64,000 bases of DNA, from assembly GCA_004835665.1 (NCBI GenBank), contig RBKR01000008.1, positions 1,054,001 through 1,118,000 on the forward strand, written 5' to 3'. The position numbers were made by a program, and so were the translations under genes. Shown here piece by piece: positions 32,322 to 44,181 of this stretch (position 1 is its first letter; every line of letters starts with the position of its first letter). The stretch is from Phoma sp. XZ068 (taxonomy: Eukaryota > Ascomycota > Dothideomycetes > Pleosporales > Didymellaceae). Below the pieces are notes generated by a model. It did no database searches. It saw only the letters and a program-made list of their open reading frames with translations, and had not been told where the DNA came from.

Positions 32322-34401
32322 TCACTTTTCTCTCGAAATCTCGTTGCTAGTACCAGACTCGCTGCCGTCAGCTGTCTTCTCTGCAACCTCAGGCTGCAAC
32401 AGGCCAGAGGAGGTCTGACCGTTTCCATCTGTCGTACGCTTGAAGTAGTTGTGGATCTCAGCGCCAAAGTGGTCGTCGTGCTCGGCCTCTTCCCAGCCCT
32501 TCTTCTCGGAGAAGTTGTGCTGCTGGCGCTCAGTCCATTCCGCACGCATCTCCTTGATCTTCTCCTCGTAGTCCAACTTGGCGTCGTAGCCCTTGTGCTG
32601 GCCGCGCATGCGCTCCCACCAGGAAAGGTGCTTCCAGTGGATGGCGATGCCGTGGTAGTCGTGCTCGCGGCCTGCGCGAATGCATGCCCACCGACGCTCC
32701 TGCTCCTTGAGGTCGAGGCCGGTTGTGTCGGGCAGGAACACCCATGTCAGAAGAGCACCAATGAGACCGAACCAGGGGACGAAGTAGAACTTGGTCTGGG
32801 TGTCGATGTAGTTGTACAGAATGGAGGCGAGGAGCGCTCCAGCCTTACCAGCAGCAGCCGAGAAGCCGTGGGCAGTGGCACGGACGGGTGTGGGGAACAC
32901 CTCAGCGGCGACCAGGAAAGAGACAGAGTTGGGTCCGAACTGGTTGAAGAACGAAGACAGGAAGTACATAGCCTGGAAAGCGTGCACGTGCTCGGGCTGC
33001 GTGAAGTACTCGAAGTGGAAGGCAGGAACAATGAAGAGAATGAAGTCGGCCATGAAACCAATAATCATCATCCACTTGCGTCCGTACAGCTTGTTGTCAA
33101 TCAACAGCGAGGCGAGGTAGTATCCGCAAAGAGAAACACCGACGTTGATCAAGTTGTAGAGCCATCCGACCATGACCGAGTTGTTACCAGGGGTGATGAC
33201 CTTGATGAACTCAGACTGGAAGAGCTTGTTGCCGTAGAAAAAGACATCGTTGGCAAACCAGGTACCAGCGGTAGCAATCAGGCGAGGTCCGAAGTAGCTG
33301 AACGTCAGCTTCAAGGAAGTAACGTCGTAACCGGTAACGTGCGCCTTCTTCTTAGCAAGCTGCAGCTGCTTAGACGCAGACTTCATCTTGAAGTAACGGA
33401 AGTAAACGAGCCAAAGAGTACCAACGGCGGGAATGGCGAATGAGACGCGGTATGTCCATTGTGTGACCTTCTTGGAGTAAGGCGGTGCGGATCCAGAGTG
33501 GAAGATGAGGAGTAGAACAATCAAGATGACTTGGTTGAAGAATTGACCCCAACCCTGCATCAGGAAAGCGCCAGTGACCTTGCGACCACGGTGCAGACGG
33601 TCCTCCTTGGTCGAAACCTTACCGGAGCCAACAGCGTTCTCCATACCTGCGGTCGCAGTCATGGGGTACTCGCCACCAACACCGATGCCGTAGAAGAAAA
33701 GAGACCAGACGTAGCAGATGACCCAGCCGTTCTGGGTGACACCCCAGGCGGCAGTGAGCATGATAAGCCCGATGAACATGATGACAGCATCCTGGATCAG
33801 ACCGTGGCGACGGCCCAGCCAGTCACCAATGACACCAACGAGGATTTGACCAACAATGATACCGCAAATCTCAAGGTAGTCGATAGCTTGGGTCCAGATT
33901 TCGTTACAGATGTCGAATGTCTTCCAGCATGCGGGGAAAGATGCTTGCAAAAGAGGCCTGACGTTACCAATGGAGAAAAGGACGTAACTATGCAGGTCAG
34001 TACCAAGGTTCAGAAGACGCGAGGAATAAAGCTTACCCTTCGAGACCAAGACCAGCACCCGGGATCACGTAGTTCCTGAAGTACTGGCTGACGGGGCTAA
34101 GAGGGTCCTTCTTGAACATCTCCCAAAATTCACCAAATTCCTTCTTGGCTTCTTCCTTGTCGACGTTGGTGACAAACTTGATGCGTTGACCAAGTGGCAT
34201 GTCAGCCCAGTAGATGCCATTTGCATCGTACATGTCGTCGGGGTGGAGGAGCGCATGGAAAACATCCGCCTCGTTGGAGGTCATATCAGAGCGAATGTCA
34301 ACATCCTGTGTAGCAGCGTGGTGACCGGTCATGTTAGGTCCGTGAGGTGCAGCAACCCCATAGTCGCGGATCGAGTTTTCCTCGCTGTGTGTGGTAGCCA
34401 T
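32322..34401 (-). CDS. PHO84: High-affinity phosphate:H+ symporter, Pho84 type (MFS)
   Basis: Two exons, 34401-34037 and 33987-32322 (49-bp intron), give 676 residues, somewhat longer than yeast Pho84. A long acidic cytosolic N-terminus precedes twelve membrane segments. Diagnostic segments are IVGQILVGVIGDWLGRRHGL (MFS motif between TM2 and TM3), FFYGIGVGGEYPMTATAGMEN (PHS family signature), and NFGPN-like FFNQFGPNSVSFLVAAEVFPTPVRATAHG. The C-terminal tail is hydrophilic. It imports phosphate at the plasma membrane and, by the same chemistry, arsenate. One CACGTT core, a possible low-affinity Pho4-type site, lies at 34681-34686, about 280 bp upstream; this is weak evidence. The arsenic-resistance genes begin 12 kb away. 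Confidence 0.95.
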
Positions 34402-36333
34402 TCTGGCTGTAGCAGCTGCTTTGCAGATGCTGGTATATTTGTGTTCTTGTCAAGATGCGGAGTGAGGTTGATAATATGGTGTCAGGGTTCTCAAATGCTC
34501 TTATATGCTCAGAACTTGCACTGTGGAGGTCGTCGAAGCTTTGACTAGTCGGACCTTGGTTGTGGGCCTAGCCTAGGGTTGTCGATGACGTTGATTATAA
34601 TGGAACCCTCAGGTATTACTGATGAGGTCTGTGGCAAGGAGGATTTCAGGCGTTGTCCCAAGCACAAGGTTGCGATGCAGCACGTTGATCGCGAATGGAT
34701 TTTACTGGCTGCTATATCCGCCGTGGCCGATGACAGACGTTGTAATAGAGCCGGGATATCCGCTGGATCGTCGAAACAATAGACGCTGCGTGTAATAGCG
34801 CAGATAGCCGACAATGAATATCGAGTGTTGATATCAGAGTGCAGCTTGGATGCACCTGGGTGCTGAAACGAGGAATGAAAGTGCCGGTGGAGGACCACGA
34901 GGCAAGGACCCAGCAAGAACGACGAGGGCGCAAATGCACAACAGGTGCGAACGCTCAATGCGAGGAGGATGAAGAAAGACAGGAAGATACTTGCATAGCT
35001 TAAGTACGAGTACGAGCCTCTTTGAAAATTTCTAGTGTCCCCACGGTCGCGTCCGGCGGGCGCATTCGAGTCGAAAGTTCACGTAACCCTGTCGCGGCCA
35101 ATACGGCAGGAGCTCGCGTGCCCCATCAAAATGGCCTTTACCCACAGCGGCCTGCGTCCTGGCAGGATGAAATTAGTGCAATTGGATGCACCTGGCTCAG
35201 GGCTTCCCCACCTGCCAGTTTAAGCGTGCTTGAACTGCTTCTGAAGCCTTGCTACCCCAGAAATCCATTCTCACAGCTGCTCGTGAGGTCTCTGACGTCG
35301 GTCCTCGACAGCCAAGGCTACGCCCAGCAGAGGCAAGCACGCCCAAGCCGAAAGCTTCGCAGAGAAGCCGATGCTGGGCACAAGGAAATGATCCGCACTG
35401 CGCCGCGGCTGCAAAGTCGCTGGCGTGGGAGGCAACGAAAGCTCTTCGAAGGAGTGAAGTTGAAACCGGCCAATGAGAATCTCGTCAGCCAGAACGTGGT
35501 GAGTTCTCTCGCTCTCGAGGTCCAGCCAAGTCTGGCCAAGGAGCCGCATCCTGGTCCGAGCGGCATCGATCCTCGCCTGATGCACTAAGGATATGCGGAC
35601 ACCATCGTTATGGCCCGCAAGGTGCGCCTCCGAAACGCCGTGAAGTGACATCGCGTAACATGTCTCGTGCGCATCTAATGATGCATGGCGATCGCTGTTA
35701 CCGAGAGATTGCTTATATTGAGATTGTATGCATGTCAAGGTCTCCATGACCGGTCTTGATACCGAATAGTGAAGCACACCATCATCTTCAAAAGAAGGGT
35801 CAGAAGACCCCACATCTTTCCGGCGCAGGTGTCACTTGCGGAGGCTGTAATAAGGAGGTGGATCATTGGAGGAGCTGCTGGGTTGTGGAGTAGTCGGAAC
35901 ACGCCGTGAGATCCGCACTTTCGCGGAGGACATTAATTGTCTTAGCAAATGACTTGCTCTTTGGGCATTTACAATGACTCTACATTTAAGGTATCTATCA
36001 GTAGTGAGCTGTTTAACGCCTGCTTGTACTCATGGCCCAATTCCCTAGGCCGACGACGGACAGTTTGGTATGCGGTACGTTATATGTTGATATTAGGTAT
36101 GTGCTCTATGGGAATACATAGTAAGATTTTACAGGGATCCATCCAGCGGTCCTTCTTAAGCTACGCGAGCGGGATCAAGCCACGCGTGTTCACTGACACA
36201 AACAAGCAACGGCACGCAATGCTTCGCAGACAGACTGCAGGCCGCCGATAGGCCGCCAAAGATTAAACGCCATGCAGAACTCCACTGAATGCAAGGGGCA
36301 ATGTGCATACAATAATGCTTGAAACTAGACGCC
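34402..36333. other. Intergenic, no gene seen
   Basis: 1.9 kb between two same-strand genes. Open frames at 34545-34958, 35022-35588 and 35271-35813 begin with non-ATG codons and have no recognisable domain. I treat the stretch as promoter plus 3' region. Confidence 0.5.
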
Positions 36334-39300
36334 TCAGCCCAGCCAATTCTGATACTTGCATGAGCATCCTCCGGACCCGCCATCAATGGGTCCTGTCACA
36401 TTCGGACGACCTTGTGTGCCGTTCACAAGATTGCCTCCGAACGCGCGATCTTCGAATTGGAACGATCGCTTCGAGGCTTCGTTTTTGATGGTGCCGTCGC
36501 GTTCCATCTGGTAGCAATAAAGGTTCTTTTTTGCAGCGTTACCACCATGTCGGTCAATGGTCACAGTGACCGGGTACGGGAAAGTTCCTGGTCGCTTCAA
36601 ATCGCTCGAGCCGCTTTGTGTGGAGCTCTGCAGGAGTGGTTTAGTCGACTGACTGCGCGTCCAAATCTGAACTAGGAAACGCGTCTCGGAGAAAGTGCAT
36701 CGAAGCGTGGCAGCCTCTTCCGTGCTGCCGCCGTCCGTGTCCGCAGGATTGCCGCCGCGATTGGTTCCATTGATTTGCTTCAGGAAAATCGATCGGTCGT
36801 AGTACGTGTAAAAGCCGTAGTGCTCGTCGTCCTTGCCACGGTTGTACAATCGGAGTGGTTGCGCGGAAGGGAAAGGGAGCAAATTTGCCGGTGCGGCAGT
36901 TCCATCTGCATTGAGCATCGGTGCAGGGATAGCTGCAGTGATGTTCGTAGGATCACTACTTGCACGTTTGACATAACGAGCGGCGTTAGCTTTCGGATCG
37001 TTAAAGGAGACGAATAAGGGTGTGTCTTCGCCGTCAAAAGGGACACTATTCCCGTCTGCTGTTTTCCCGAGGAATACCATATCGTCACTACTGGGAGGCG
37101 CGGGTGATGGCGAAGGTGTTGATCGAGCTTTTAAGAAACTCTCCCGAATGAATGCGCCGACTGAGACGGCATTCGCAGCACGCTTCGTAACCCGTGTCCT
37201 CGATGGCGTTGCTGCGCTACTGTTGTCGAAAGTGATCTCAAGCCGGAGATTGGGTTGGTCGGGCTTGTTAGGCTTCACTGAGTTCTGTAGCTCCTTAGGA
37301 AGTGCGCAGCTCCACAGAGTGGTAGGTGCAACGCAGCCGCTCTCTTCCTCCACCGCCTCAGGTTGAGCAATGGTTAAGATACCGGTAGGTATGGGGGGAA
37401 GATTCGTCAAAGTCAGCCACTCAGAGGTTGACGAAGTCGAGCCACCACCTGGCTGATTTACGATGGGTGTGGTGCGAGTGGCATCATCTTTCTTCTTCGA
37501 AAAAACAACAATGATGGGAATAAGAATCGCAAGCAGAACGACTAGGATCAGGCAGCAACCGCAGCACCAGAAGAAGCAGCCTCGTTTCTTCTTTTTTTTC
37601 TTCTCCTCCGGCTTTTCTTGTTGCTTTCGCTTCAAACACGGTAGCAAAGTCTTCATATCGAGTACCTTTCGGTGCTTCTTTGGTTGCTTCAGGTCCGGTG
37701 TAGAAGCTAGTGAGCTAAGCTGGCTTGCATGATCAAAGCTAAAATGGGAGCTCTTCTGAGCGAATGTTGGAGGTGGTGCGAATGCGGGCAGATTTCGAGA
37801 AGGGCTGTTTGACCTAGACGCGTATGTTATCCCATGCAACTGTGGTGCGGGCCAGGATGTGTGGCCCTGTTGCATCGCTGGCTGCGAGTTGGCGTTCAAG
37901 AGCTGGACGTTGATATCCGGTCGTCGATCCTGCAGCTCGATATTGATGTTGATTGGTCGAGGTGCGTCTTCTACCTGACGTGGCATCAGGACTGTCGCTA
38001 TAGCTGCTGTGCTGACGACAGGAGTTGCAGACATTGCCGATTGTGGGGAGGTCACACTGCGGTCGGGAGTTGCTGCTGTTTGTTGACTTCCATTCAGCGC
38101 TACAGTGGTATGCATTGGGTTTGTTGAAGCCTCAGGTGTCACCATGATCGGAGGAGTGTATCGAGATACCGTGTTCTTGTTGACCGAAACAGGTACAATG
38201 GTGGGTAGCGTCCTTTTGGTGGATGTACTGCTTTCTGCATGCGTCGATTTCTCCATTGCCGCCCAGCTATCAGCAGGCAAGAGCGCATGTGCTCCACTGC
38301 TCTGGCTGTACTGAGCTGGTAGTGTTGGCACGTCAGGTGTTTTTGCGATAATCTGGTCATCCCTTGGCCATGTGGCAGTCAACGGTGTCGTGACGAACGG
38401 TGTGGTGATGACATTCCACCAGCCTTGCGAGCGTCGCGGTGTTGGGACTAGCGATGTATCGACAACCAAGGATGTTTCAATCGTCCTCTCGCGCAAAGGT
38501 GTCTCGTCCTCCTCGAAAAATGTGTCACTTGACATAACCCGATCTTTGCGTTGCGCGTCATTGTCATACTCTTCAAACGCCGTTCCATTGGAATCAAGAG
38601 TGTCGTTTCTGTTATGCGTTGGGGAGTCTGGAGTAGGCTTGATGCTTGTGAGGGCGGCTGAAGATCCAATTATCCCCAAGGGAAGTGCAGGGACGGGAGG
38701 AATATTGTGATTCATAGTCTGAGCATTGAACGTGTTGCGGGAGTAAACACTTGGTGTGTAGTCTGACTCGGTATATGGTGTATCGGGCGACCAGACTGAT
38801 TGCATCGGCATCGCAGGCGTGATGATGATGCTGGGTGTGACCAAGGTTGCCTCACTTCCTGAACGCTGGCGAGCTCGTTGATACGGACTGAAATCAGAAA
38901 CGCTGTCTGTGGGGACAGTGATGCCGATGGGTATAGGTCGGTCCCATGGAGAGATCTCATTCCATGTTCCAGTGCCTGGAGCGGGAGCCAGTGAGTCCGC
39001 AGTCTTTGGCTCATGATCGATACTTGGAAGTCTGCGATGTGAGAACCCTGGCTGAGGGGTACCTTTCGTAATCCCCAGCCCTTTGAACTTGGTAGATGAA
39101 CGGCCGACACTGAACCAACTTTGTTTTCTAGCCAGTCCGTTGCCATGCGCCTCATGTTCAGGGAACACCTGGTGTGGTGCATCGCCCATGTGTCTTGTGA
39201 AACTCGTGTCTAGTTTCGCTTGTCGTCCCAGCAGTTCTCGTCTCCTACTCTTCTGTCGGGACACACGTGACGTAAACGACTTGGAACTGCGCTTGCTGGC

Positions 39301-39384
39301 AGCCCTGCGGGCGGAGTTGTGGGCGTCGTTATCCCATGCTCCCCTCTCGTGAAGTGTGCTAGGTACAGCAGCAGAGCCTTCCAT
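36334..39384 (-). CDS. Large single-pass (type II) membrane protein of unknown function
   Basis: Single exon, 1016 residues. About 600 N-terminal residues are cytosolic, disordered and Ser/Thr/Pro-rich (SPDTPYTESDYTPSVYS). Next comes a strongly basic stop-transfer patch (KRKQQEKPEEKKKKKKRG), a cysteine-rich start of the membrane helix (CFFWCCGCCLILVVLLAILIPIIVVF, near residues 603-630), then an exported C-terminal domain of about 385 residues. That domain has cysteines (CVAPTTLWSCALP, CSCKYQNWLG), N-glycosylation sequons and a conserved-looking PFDGEDTPLFVSF and HYGFYTYYDRS. The Cys cluster next to Lys suggests palmitoylation. Positive charges inside give a type II topology. I recognise it only as a fungal-restricted family; no enzyme motif is visible. 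Confidence 0.75.
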   Translation of the reverse strand: MEGSAAVPSTLHERGAWDNDAHNSARRAASKRSSKSFTSRVSRQKSRRRELLGRQAKLDTSFTRHMGDAPHQVFPEHEAHGNGLARKQSWFSVGRSSTKFKGLGITKGTPQPGFSHRRLPSIDHEPKTADSLAPAPGTGTWNEISPWDRPIPIGITVPTDSVSDFSPYQRARQRSGSEATLVTPSIIITPAMPMQSVWSPDTPYTESDYTPSVYSRNTFNAQTMNHNIPPVPALPLGIIGSSAALTSIKPTPDSPTHNRNDTLDSNGTAFEEYDNDAQRKDRVMSSDTFFEEDETPLRERTIETSLVVDTSLVPTPRRSQGWWNVITTPFVTTPLTATWPRDDQIIAKTPDVPTLPAQYSQSSGAHALLPADSWAAMEKSTHAESSTSTKRTLPTIVPVSVNKNTVSRYTPPIMVTPEASTNPMHTTVALNGSQQTAATPDRSVTSPQSAMSATPVVSTAAIATVLMPRQVEDAPRPININIELQDRRPDINVQLLNANSQPAMQQGHTSWPAPQLHGITYASRSNSPSRNLPAFAPPPTFAQKSSHFSFDHASQLSSLASTPDLKQPKKHRKVLDMKTLLPCLKRKQQEKPEEKKKKKKRGCFFWCCGCCLILVVLLAILIPIIVVFSKKKDDATRTTPIVNQPGGGSTSSTSEWLTLTNLPPIPTGILTIAQPEAVEEESGCVAPTTLWSCALPKELQNSVKPNKPDQPNLRLEITFDNSSAATPSRTRVTKRAANAVSVGAFIRESFLKARSTPSPSPAPPSSDDMVFLGKTADGNSVPFDGEDTPLFVSFNDPKANAARYVKRASSDPTNITAAIPAPMLNADGTAAPANLLPFPSAQPLRLYNRGKDDEHYGFYTYYDRSIFLKQINGTNRGGNPADTDGGSTEEAATLRCTFSETRFLVQIWTRSQSTKPLLQSSTQSGSSDLKRPGTFPYPVTVTIDRHGGNAAKKNLYCYQMERDGTIKNEASKRSFQFEDRAFGGNLVNGTQGRPNVTGPIDGGSGGCSCKYQNWLG

Positions 39385-41422
39385 ATAGGCGTTGAGATAT
39401 GTCCCTGTTATATCGGAGGGTGTGCGCCAAAGCTTGTGGTGGTTACGTTTGTTGGAAGAGGTGGTGGTGGGTGATTGAAAGGTAGTAGCGGTTTAGAAGC
39501 ACACCGTTCCAGTCGTCATGAATTATGTTACGAAACAAGGCAGCCGTGAAGTCTTCAATGGTAGAGAATAGAGACAATAGGAAGCACGGGGTGGTGGTGC
39601 GAAGGTGAAGACAAGTAACGACAGTGTGAAGGCAATGAGACAAGAAAGGTAGAATGATGAAAGCGAAGCAGGCCTGTAGACACTGGACCTCCAGGCCCCC
39701 GGATCTTCCTGAATTACCTTGAGCGTGCAGCCTACCCGACCGTGTCAGTAGCGCCTCACGCATTCTACTGTCTCGCCTTCTTATTTGTCAGGAGTGCAAG
39801 GTACATTTGCTTGGACGAGCTCCAGTTCGTCCCAGCAATAGTCCATAGTGGGCAGAGAGCGATTGTGATTGGACGCAGTCACCCAATCGTTGTCACGGCG
39901 GGCGCCATCTTCCAAACGGAGGGCTCAATAACCGCCAAAGATTCGCTGGACGGGGAAGTAGCACAAGAGGCGATATCTGAGACGCTCAAGAGGCGGAGCT
40001 GGACGCTGTGGCAGGATAAATGAGGGGGTAGCCAGTGAGGTACGAGAACGAAGATGCGGTAAGCGCCCACCAGCGCAGAGCCGCCAACGGTTGGCTGGCG
40101 CCCCACTCAAGCGTGTAACCTTTTCAAGCCATCGATTTCTTTTTGCAACATGCAGTTCCGATACATGCATGTCGCATGCGCCCTCAAAGACAGCATTGTC
40201 TTTCTCTCTGACCATGTGTTTGTCGGGCGACAATTTCTGCGCCTGAGACAATCCACGTTCACGTCAGGACACGAACGGCCTACAGACGAAGCGGCTGTTA
40301 GTAAGGGATGACATGCATCACAGCAGATCTGAACGTTTCTTTTGACCGCAATGTTGAACAAAAAGCCGACATTAGACAACGAACTCATGGCTCTCCATAC
40401 CAAGTGCAAACACATCAATTTCATAACAGACAGGGCGCTGCAACAGGGCGCTGCCGGTTATCTTTTCCTGCCATACGACCTTGTAGTGCATTGAAGTTTG
40501 GGATGCACAAGTGCGCGAGCAAGGTATGGCAAGGTGATCCGGAGCCTGTTTAGCGTGTCCGAAGGGATGGACGTACATCAACTTCTGATGTCTATCGACT
40601 GTGCTCTGGTCGATACCTTGCTCTTGTTCGACGAGTGAAGCAATTGCAAGTGGGCAACACGCCCAAGCAGCGACTCCAGCGCTGTTCAGCCCACATTGCC
40701 GCAAGCCCATATCCTCCTCAGCTTCTTCAACCTTCAGCGATTGACCTATTTCGGGCTTGCAAGTGGGCCACGCTGATGATAATGATGCCTCAAAGGGCAG
40801 GATGCGCGGGTGGAGCGAAGGCTAGGCTGCTAGTCAGGGACTCCATAATGATTAGAAGTCGCCAAGCTTGACAATTCGACAGTAATTTCATCTATCGCAA
40901 GGAGCTCCTTTTCGACTGCAGGCATTTCCTCTTTGCGTGCAGCTGTACTGTGCTCTTGTGCCTTTGCCTGTCAACTGCCCGCGAAGAGAACTGTTCTTTG
41001 ACGTTGCACCGCAGACTGCGCTCCCTTGAACCTGCCCGCTGAGGGTGCGACGCCTCGCCTTGCCGACCGAAAAGCTTCAATTCGCAGCCAGCTGGCCTCA
41101 TCGCAATTAACGCGCCTTGCTTTTGCCGCGCATCGCTTATCGCTAAGCACCGATTACTGCCTGACAGCACTGCTGCCAGCAGCCACGCGCCATCGATCCC
41201 TGTGCATTCCGCGCACTTTACAACCCCGATAAAGTCACGCTGGCTTCTCAATCATCCTTCTCCAGTCACGCTGGTCAACGCCGACGGCGCTCATCCGCCG
41301 CCAAAACACAACCACCAAATCTTAACCTTGGTCTACCCAACAGATTAGGGACAACAAGCGGTATCTCGGGCGGCTCATTGGGCGACGCCCTGCCCACAAT
41401 TCCCGGCACACCAGCTGTCGAC
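39385..41422. other. Long intergenic promoter region, no gene seen
   Basis: 2.0 kb between divergent genes (the type II membrane protein and the Mnn10-like gene). The 300 bp before the latter are pyrimidine-rich and free of stop codons in its frame but contain no in-frame ATG, so they are read as leader. Confidence 0.5.
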
Positions 41423-42856
41423 ATGTCAAGGTCACCTTCCCCCAGACCTGGAGGCTGGTCAAGTCCTGGCTTGAACACCCCGTACGATTCAGGAGGGGCG
41501 AATGGCTCGTCGCATAATGTTACTTGGGCCTCAGCACAGGCGAGGAGCGCTGAAGTGAAGGGGTACCCGGGCTTCACTCCCAGAAATCAAGGTTTCTTCA
41601 CGAAACATTTCCGCAGGATATCCACGAGCTTGCCCATAAGCTATGGCGACAAGGAAAAGCTTGGCCGCGGGCGGCTCCAGGGCAACAAGTTCACGCAGAT
41701 GTTGAACCGTATCGGTTGGAATCTCTGGCGTCTGAGACGCTCGCTCGGGGTGGTAGTGCTCATCGTTTTGAGCATCATCATGTTTTATGCAACACGTAAG
41801 CACCCGGAGTTCTCCACGAAGACCGTGACTGACAATAGCAGCTTTGCACCGAATGTACAGGCGATCTGCACTCTTCGGTGGCGGCAATAAATATGTTATC
41901 ATCCTCGCGGCGAACCAAGGTGGAGGTGTCATGGAATGGAAAGGACCTCGCGAATGGGCGATTGAGCGCGATAGCGTCAAGAATAAGAAGAAGTATACAA
42001 AGAAGTGGGGTTACGATCTTGAGATCGTGGATATGAGCACGAAGAAACGCTACGCCCATGAGTGGAGAGAAAGTTGGGAGAAGGTGGACACTATTCGCAA
42101 CGCCATGCGAAAATACCCCCAGGCTGAATGGTAAGTACGAGTTCAACACCAAATGCTGCAATGTCTGATAAGAACAGGTTCTGGTGGCTCGACACCAATA
42201 CCTTCATCATGGAACCGTCCTACTCCCTGCAGAAGCACATCTTCAAGAACCTACAAGATATCACGTACCGCGACATCAACGTCTACAACCCTCTCAACAT
42301 TTCACACCCCCTGACCGACGACTACCTGGATGCCGAAACTCGATCGCCCGTTGGTGACGGCCGAGTAGAGTCAATCAATATGCTGGTGCCTCAAGACTGC
42401 GGTGGCTTCAATCTAGGCTCTTTCATGTTGCGAAGGAGCGTCTGGACTGACCGGCTGTTGGACATTTGGTGGGATCCCGTTGGTTACGAGCAAAAGCACA
42501 TGGAGTGGGAGCACAAAGAGCAGGACGCTTTCGAGTACATGTATCAAAACCAGCCCTGGATCCGACCGCATGTCGCTTTCCTTCATCAGCGCAAAATCAA
42601 CAGCTTCCCACCTGGCGCGTGTGGCGATGCTGGCGACGACGTTAATATCCACTACCAAGAGAAGGACCGCGACTTTCTGGTCAACATGGCTGGCTGCGAG
42701 TGGGGTCGCGATTGCTGGGCCGAGATGTACAACTACCGTCAGCTCAGCAACCGCCTGAACCGAAACCCTTGGGAAAAGTTCAAGGACGGTATCAGCGGCT
42801 TTTTCAAGAAGCCTGCGAAAAAGGAGGAGAAGAAAAAGGACGAGAAGAAGAATTAG
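41423..42856 (+). CDS. Golgi alpha-mannosyltransferase subunit, Mnn10/GT34 family
   Basis: Three exons, 41423-41795, 41839-42130 and 42178-42856, give 447 residues. The start MSRSPSPRPGGWSSPGL is preferred because that Ser/Pro leader is typical of the filamentous-fungal family and it is the first ATG in frame. A single membrane anchor, SLGVVVLIVLSIIMFYAT (about residues 107-124), gives a type II Golgi topology. The catalytic domain shows YVIILAANQGGGVMEWKG, RNAMRKYPQAEWFWWLDTNTFIM (L-D-T-N at the metal-binding position), and QDCGGFNLGSFMLRRS with the following WDP and EQDAF motif of GT34. It helps to elongate N-glycan mannan in the alpha-1,6 polymerase complex. Intron 1 ends in TAGCAG, a NAGNAG double acceptor (446 or 447 residues). 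Confidence 0.92.
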
Positions 42857-44181
42857 GAGGCATGGTGACCCCGACACCACCTGTGCAATGCACCGGTTGC
42901 GCCAAGTATGACCCGCATGCCATCACCTACCTACTTCGCCCTCTGCGTCCTCGCAACCATATCGCCGTAACTTGTACCATATCCCAGCCAGATGGAGGAT
43001 GGCTGAGCATGTTCGCTTTCTCCGGAGCCCTGTTGCTACTTCCATCTTTACAACTTTACTTTGACGAACGCCTACGAAATTGTGCTGGCATTAGAGCTAC
43101 GTCTTTTACACCATCTTCCTTTTGAACGAGGTCGTCGCGATCTTAATTTTGCTTTCTTTTGTATGCTGTCAGTTGAGGGCATTTGCCAACCATACTCGCA
43201 TAATCGTGGCGTTCAGTTGTTTTGTTTTGTGGCTCGCCTTATGGGAACGGGAAAGCTCTGGCGATCAGTGTGTCTAGAGATGGAGCGCTGCGCCACGATG
43301 AAACAGCTATCGATATATCAAAATACATGTTAGACCAACGTGCAGCTCAAGTGTCCTCATGCACACTGCAATGACGTGCTGAGCGTGGTACACAGGGGCT
43401 TACCACTATGTGTACAAACGATCAGGACACACATTTGTTTACCAGAGCTACGGTAAGCAAAGTGAGAGAGTGCGCAGTGTTCTTTAGATATTGTGCTATG
43501 CAAGGCAGAAGACCGGTGATTGCGCAGCTGTGTCTTGTACCAAGGCCAGGTGAGCACCAGAAACAGCTAAGCTTCAAGCAGAAGGTGTGCGGGAGTGTAA
43601 CGTGATTCGTTCATGAGAACATCCACCGCCATTTGTCTACGTGACCCTGCCAAAGAAGCTGGCCAGCACACGGGGCCAGGAACGAGTGTCATAACCTTTG
43701 CCTTGAACGTCCACTTTTACACCTTCCTACCCTTTCTCTTTGTTGTTCCCCCTCGTCCTTCAACTCTTGTCTCGAAACCCCCGGTGCCCCACCAAAGCGC
43801 ACCCCGCTAAACGTCACCGCGTGCCGGATCGTCGAGCCAGCCTCTAGCATAGCGTCAGACCGCGGTCGTGATCTGGTGTCTGCAAGTGCGGCTGCAACGC
43901 GCATTCCCAGGTGAACGGCATTCGGTCGTGTGCTGTCCTTGAGTGCTAGCACTCTGCTGTCCCTCCACAACACATCGTTCCTATTCTCGAGTCCACCCTC
44001 GCGGAGAACGCGCCTGGAGACAAAGAACCGAGATCGGAACTGGTCTTAGTAGATCCACCTGCGCGCGTATCTCTCCACCACCAGCCCACATACGGCGTGA
44101 GACAGTGAGGCAGCTTAGGACACCGATTTCGCAAGAGTGGTTGTTTAGAGCTGGATACCGGACTATTCCGCAAAGACTATA
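42857..44181. other. Intergenic, no gene seen
   Basis: 1.3 kb between two tandem genes. Short open frames (for example 43061-43333) look random. The last 150 bp form the likely promoter and leader of the next gene. Confidence 0.5.

Noticed and set aside
34545..34958. Open frame of 137 codons upstream of the phosphate transporter
   Set aside because: Starts with TTG, composition is random, and it lies in promoter DNA.
35271..35813. Open frame of 180 codons on the minus strand
   Set aside because: It begins with GTG, has no in-frame ATG near its start that gives a sensible protein, and shows no domain; treated as non-coding.
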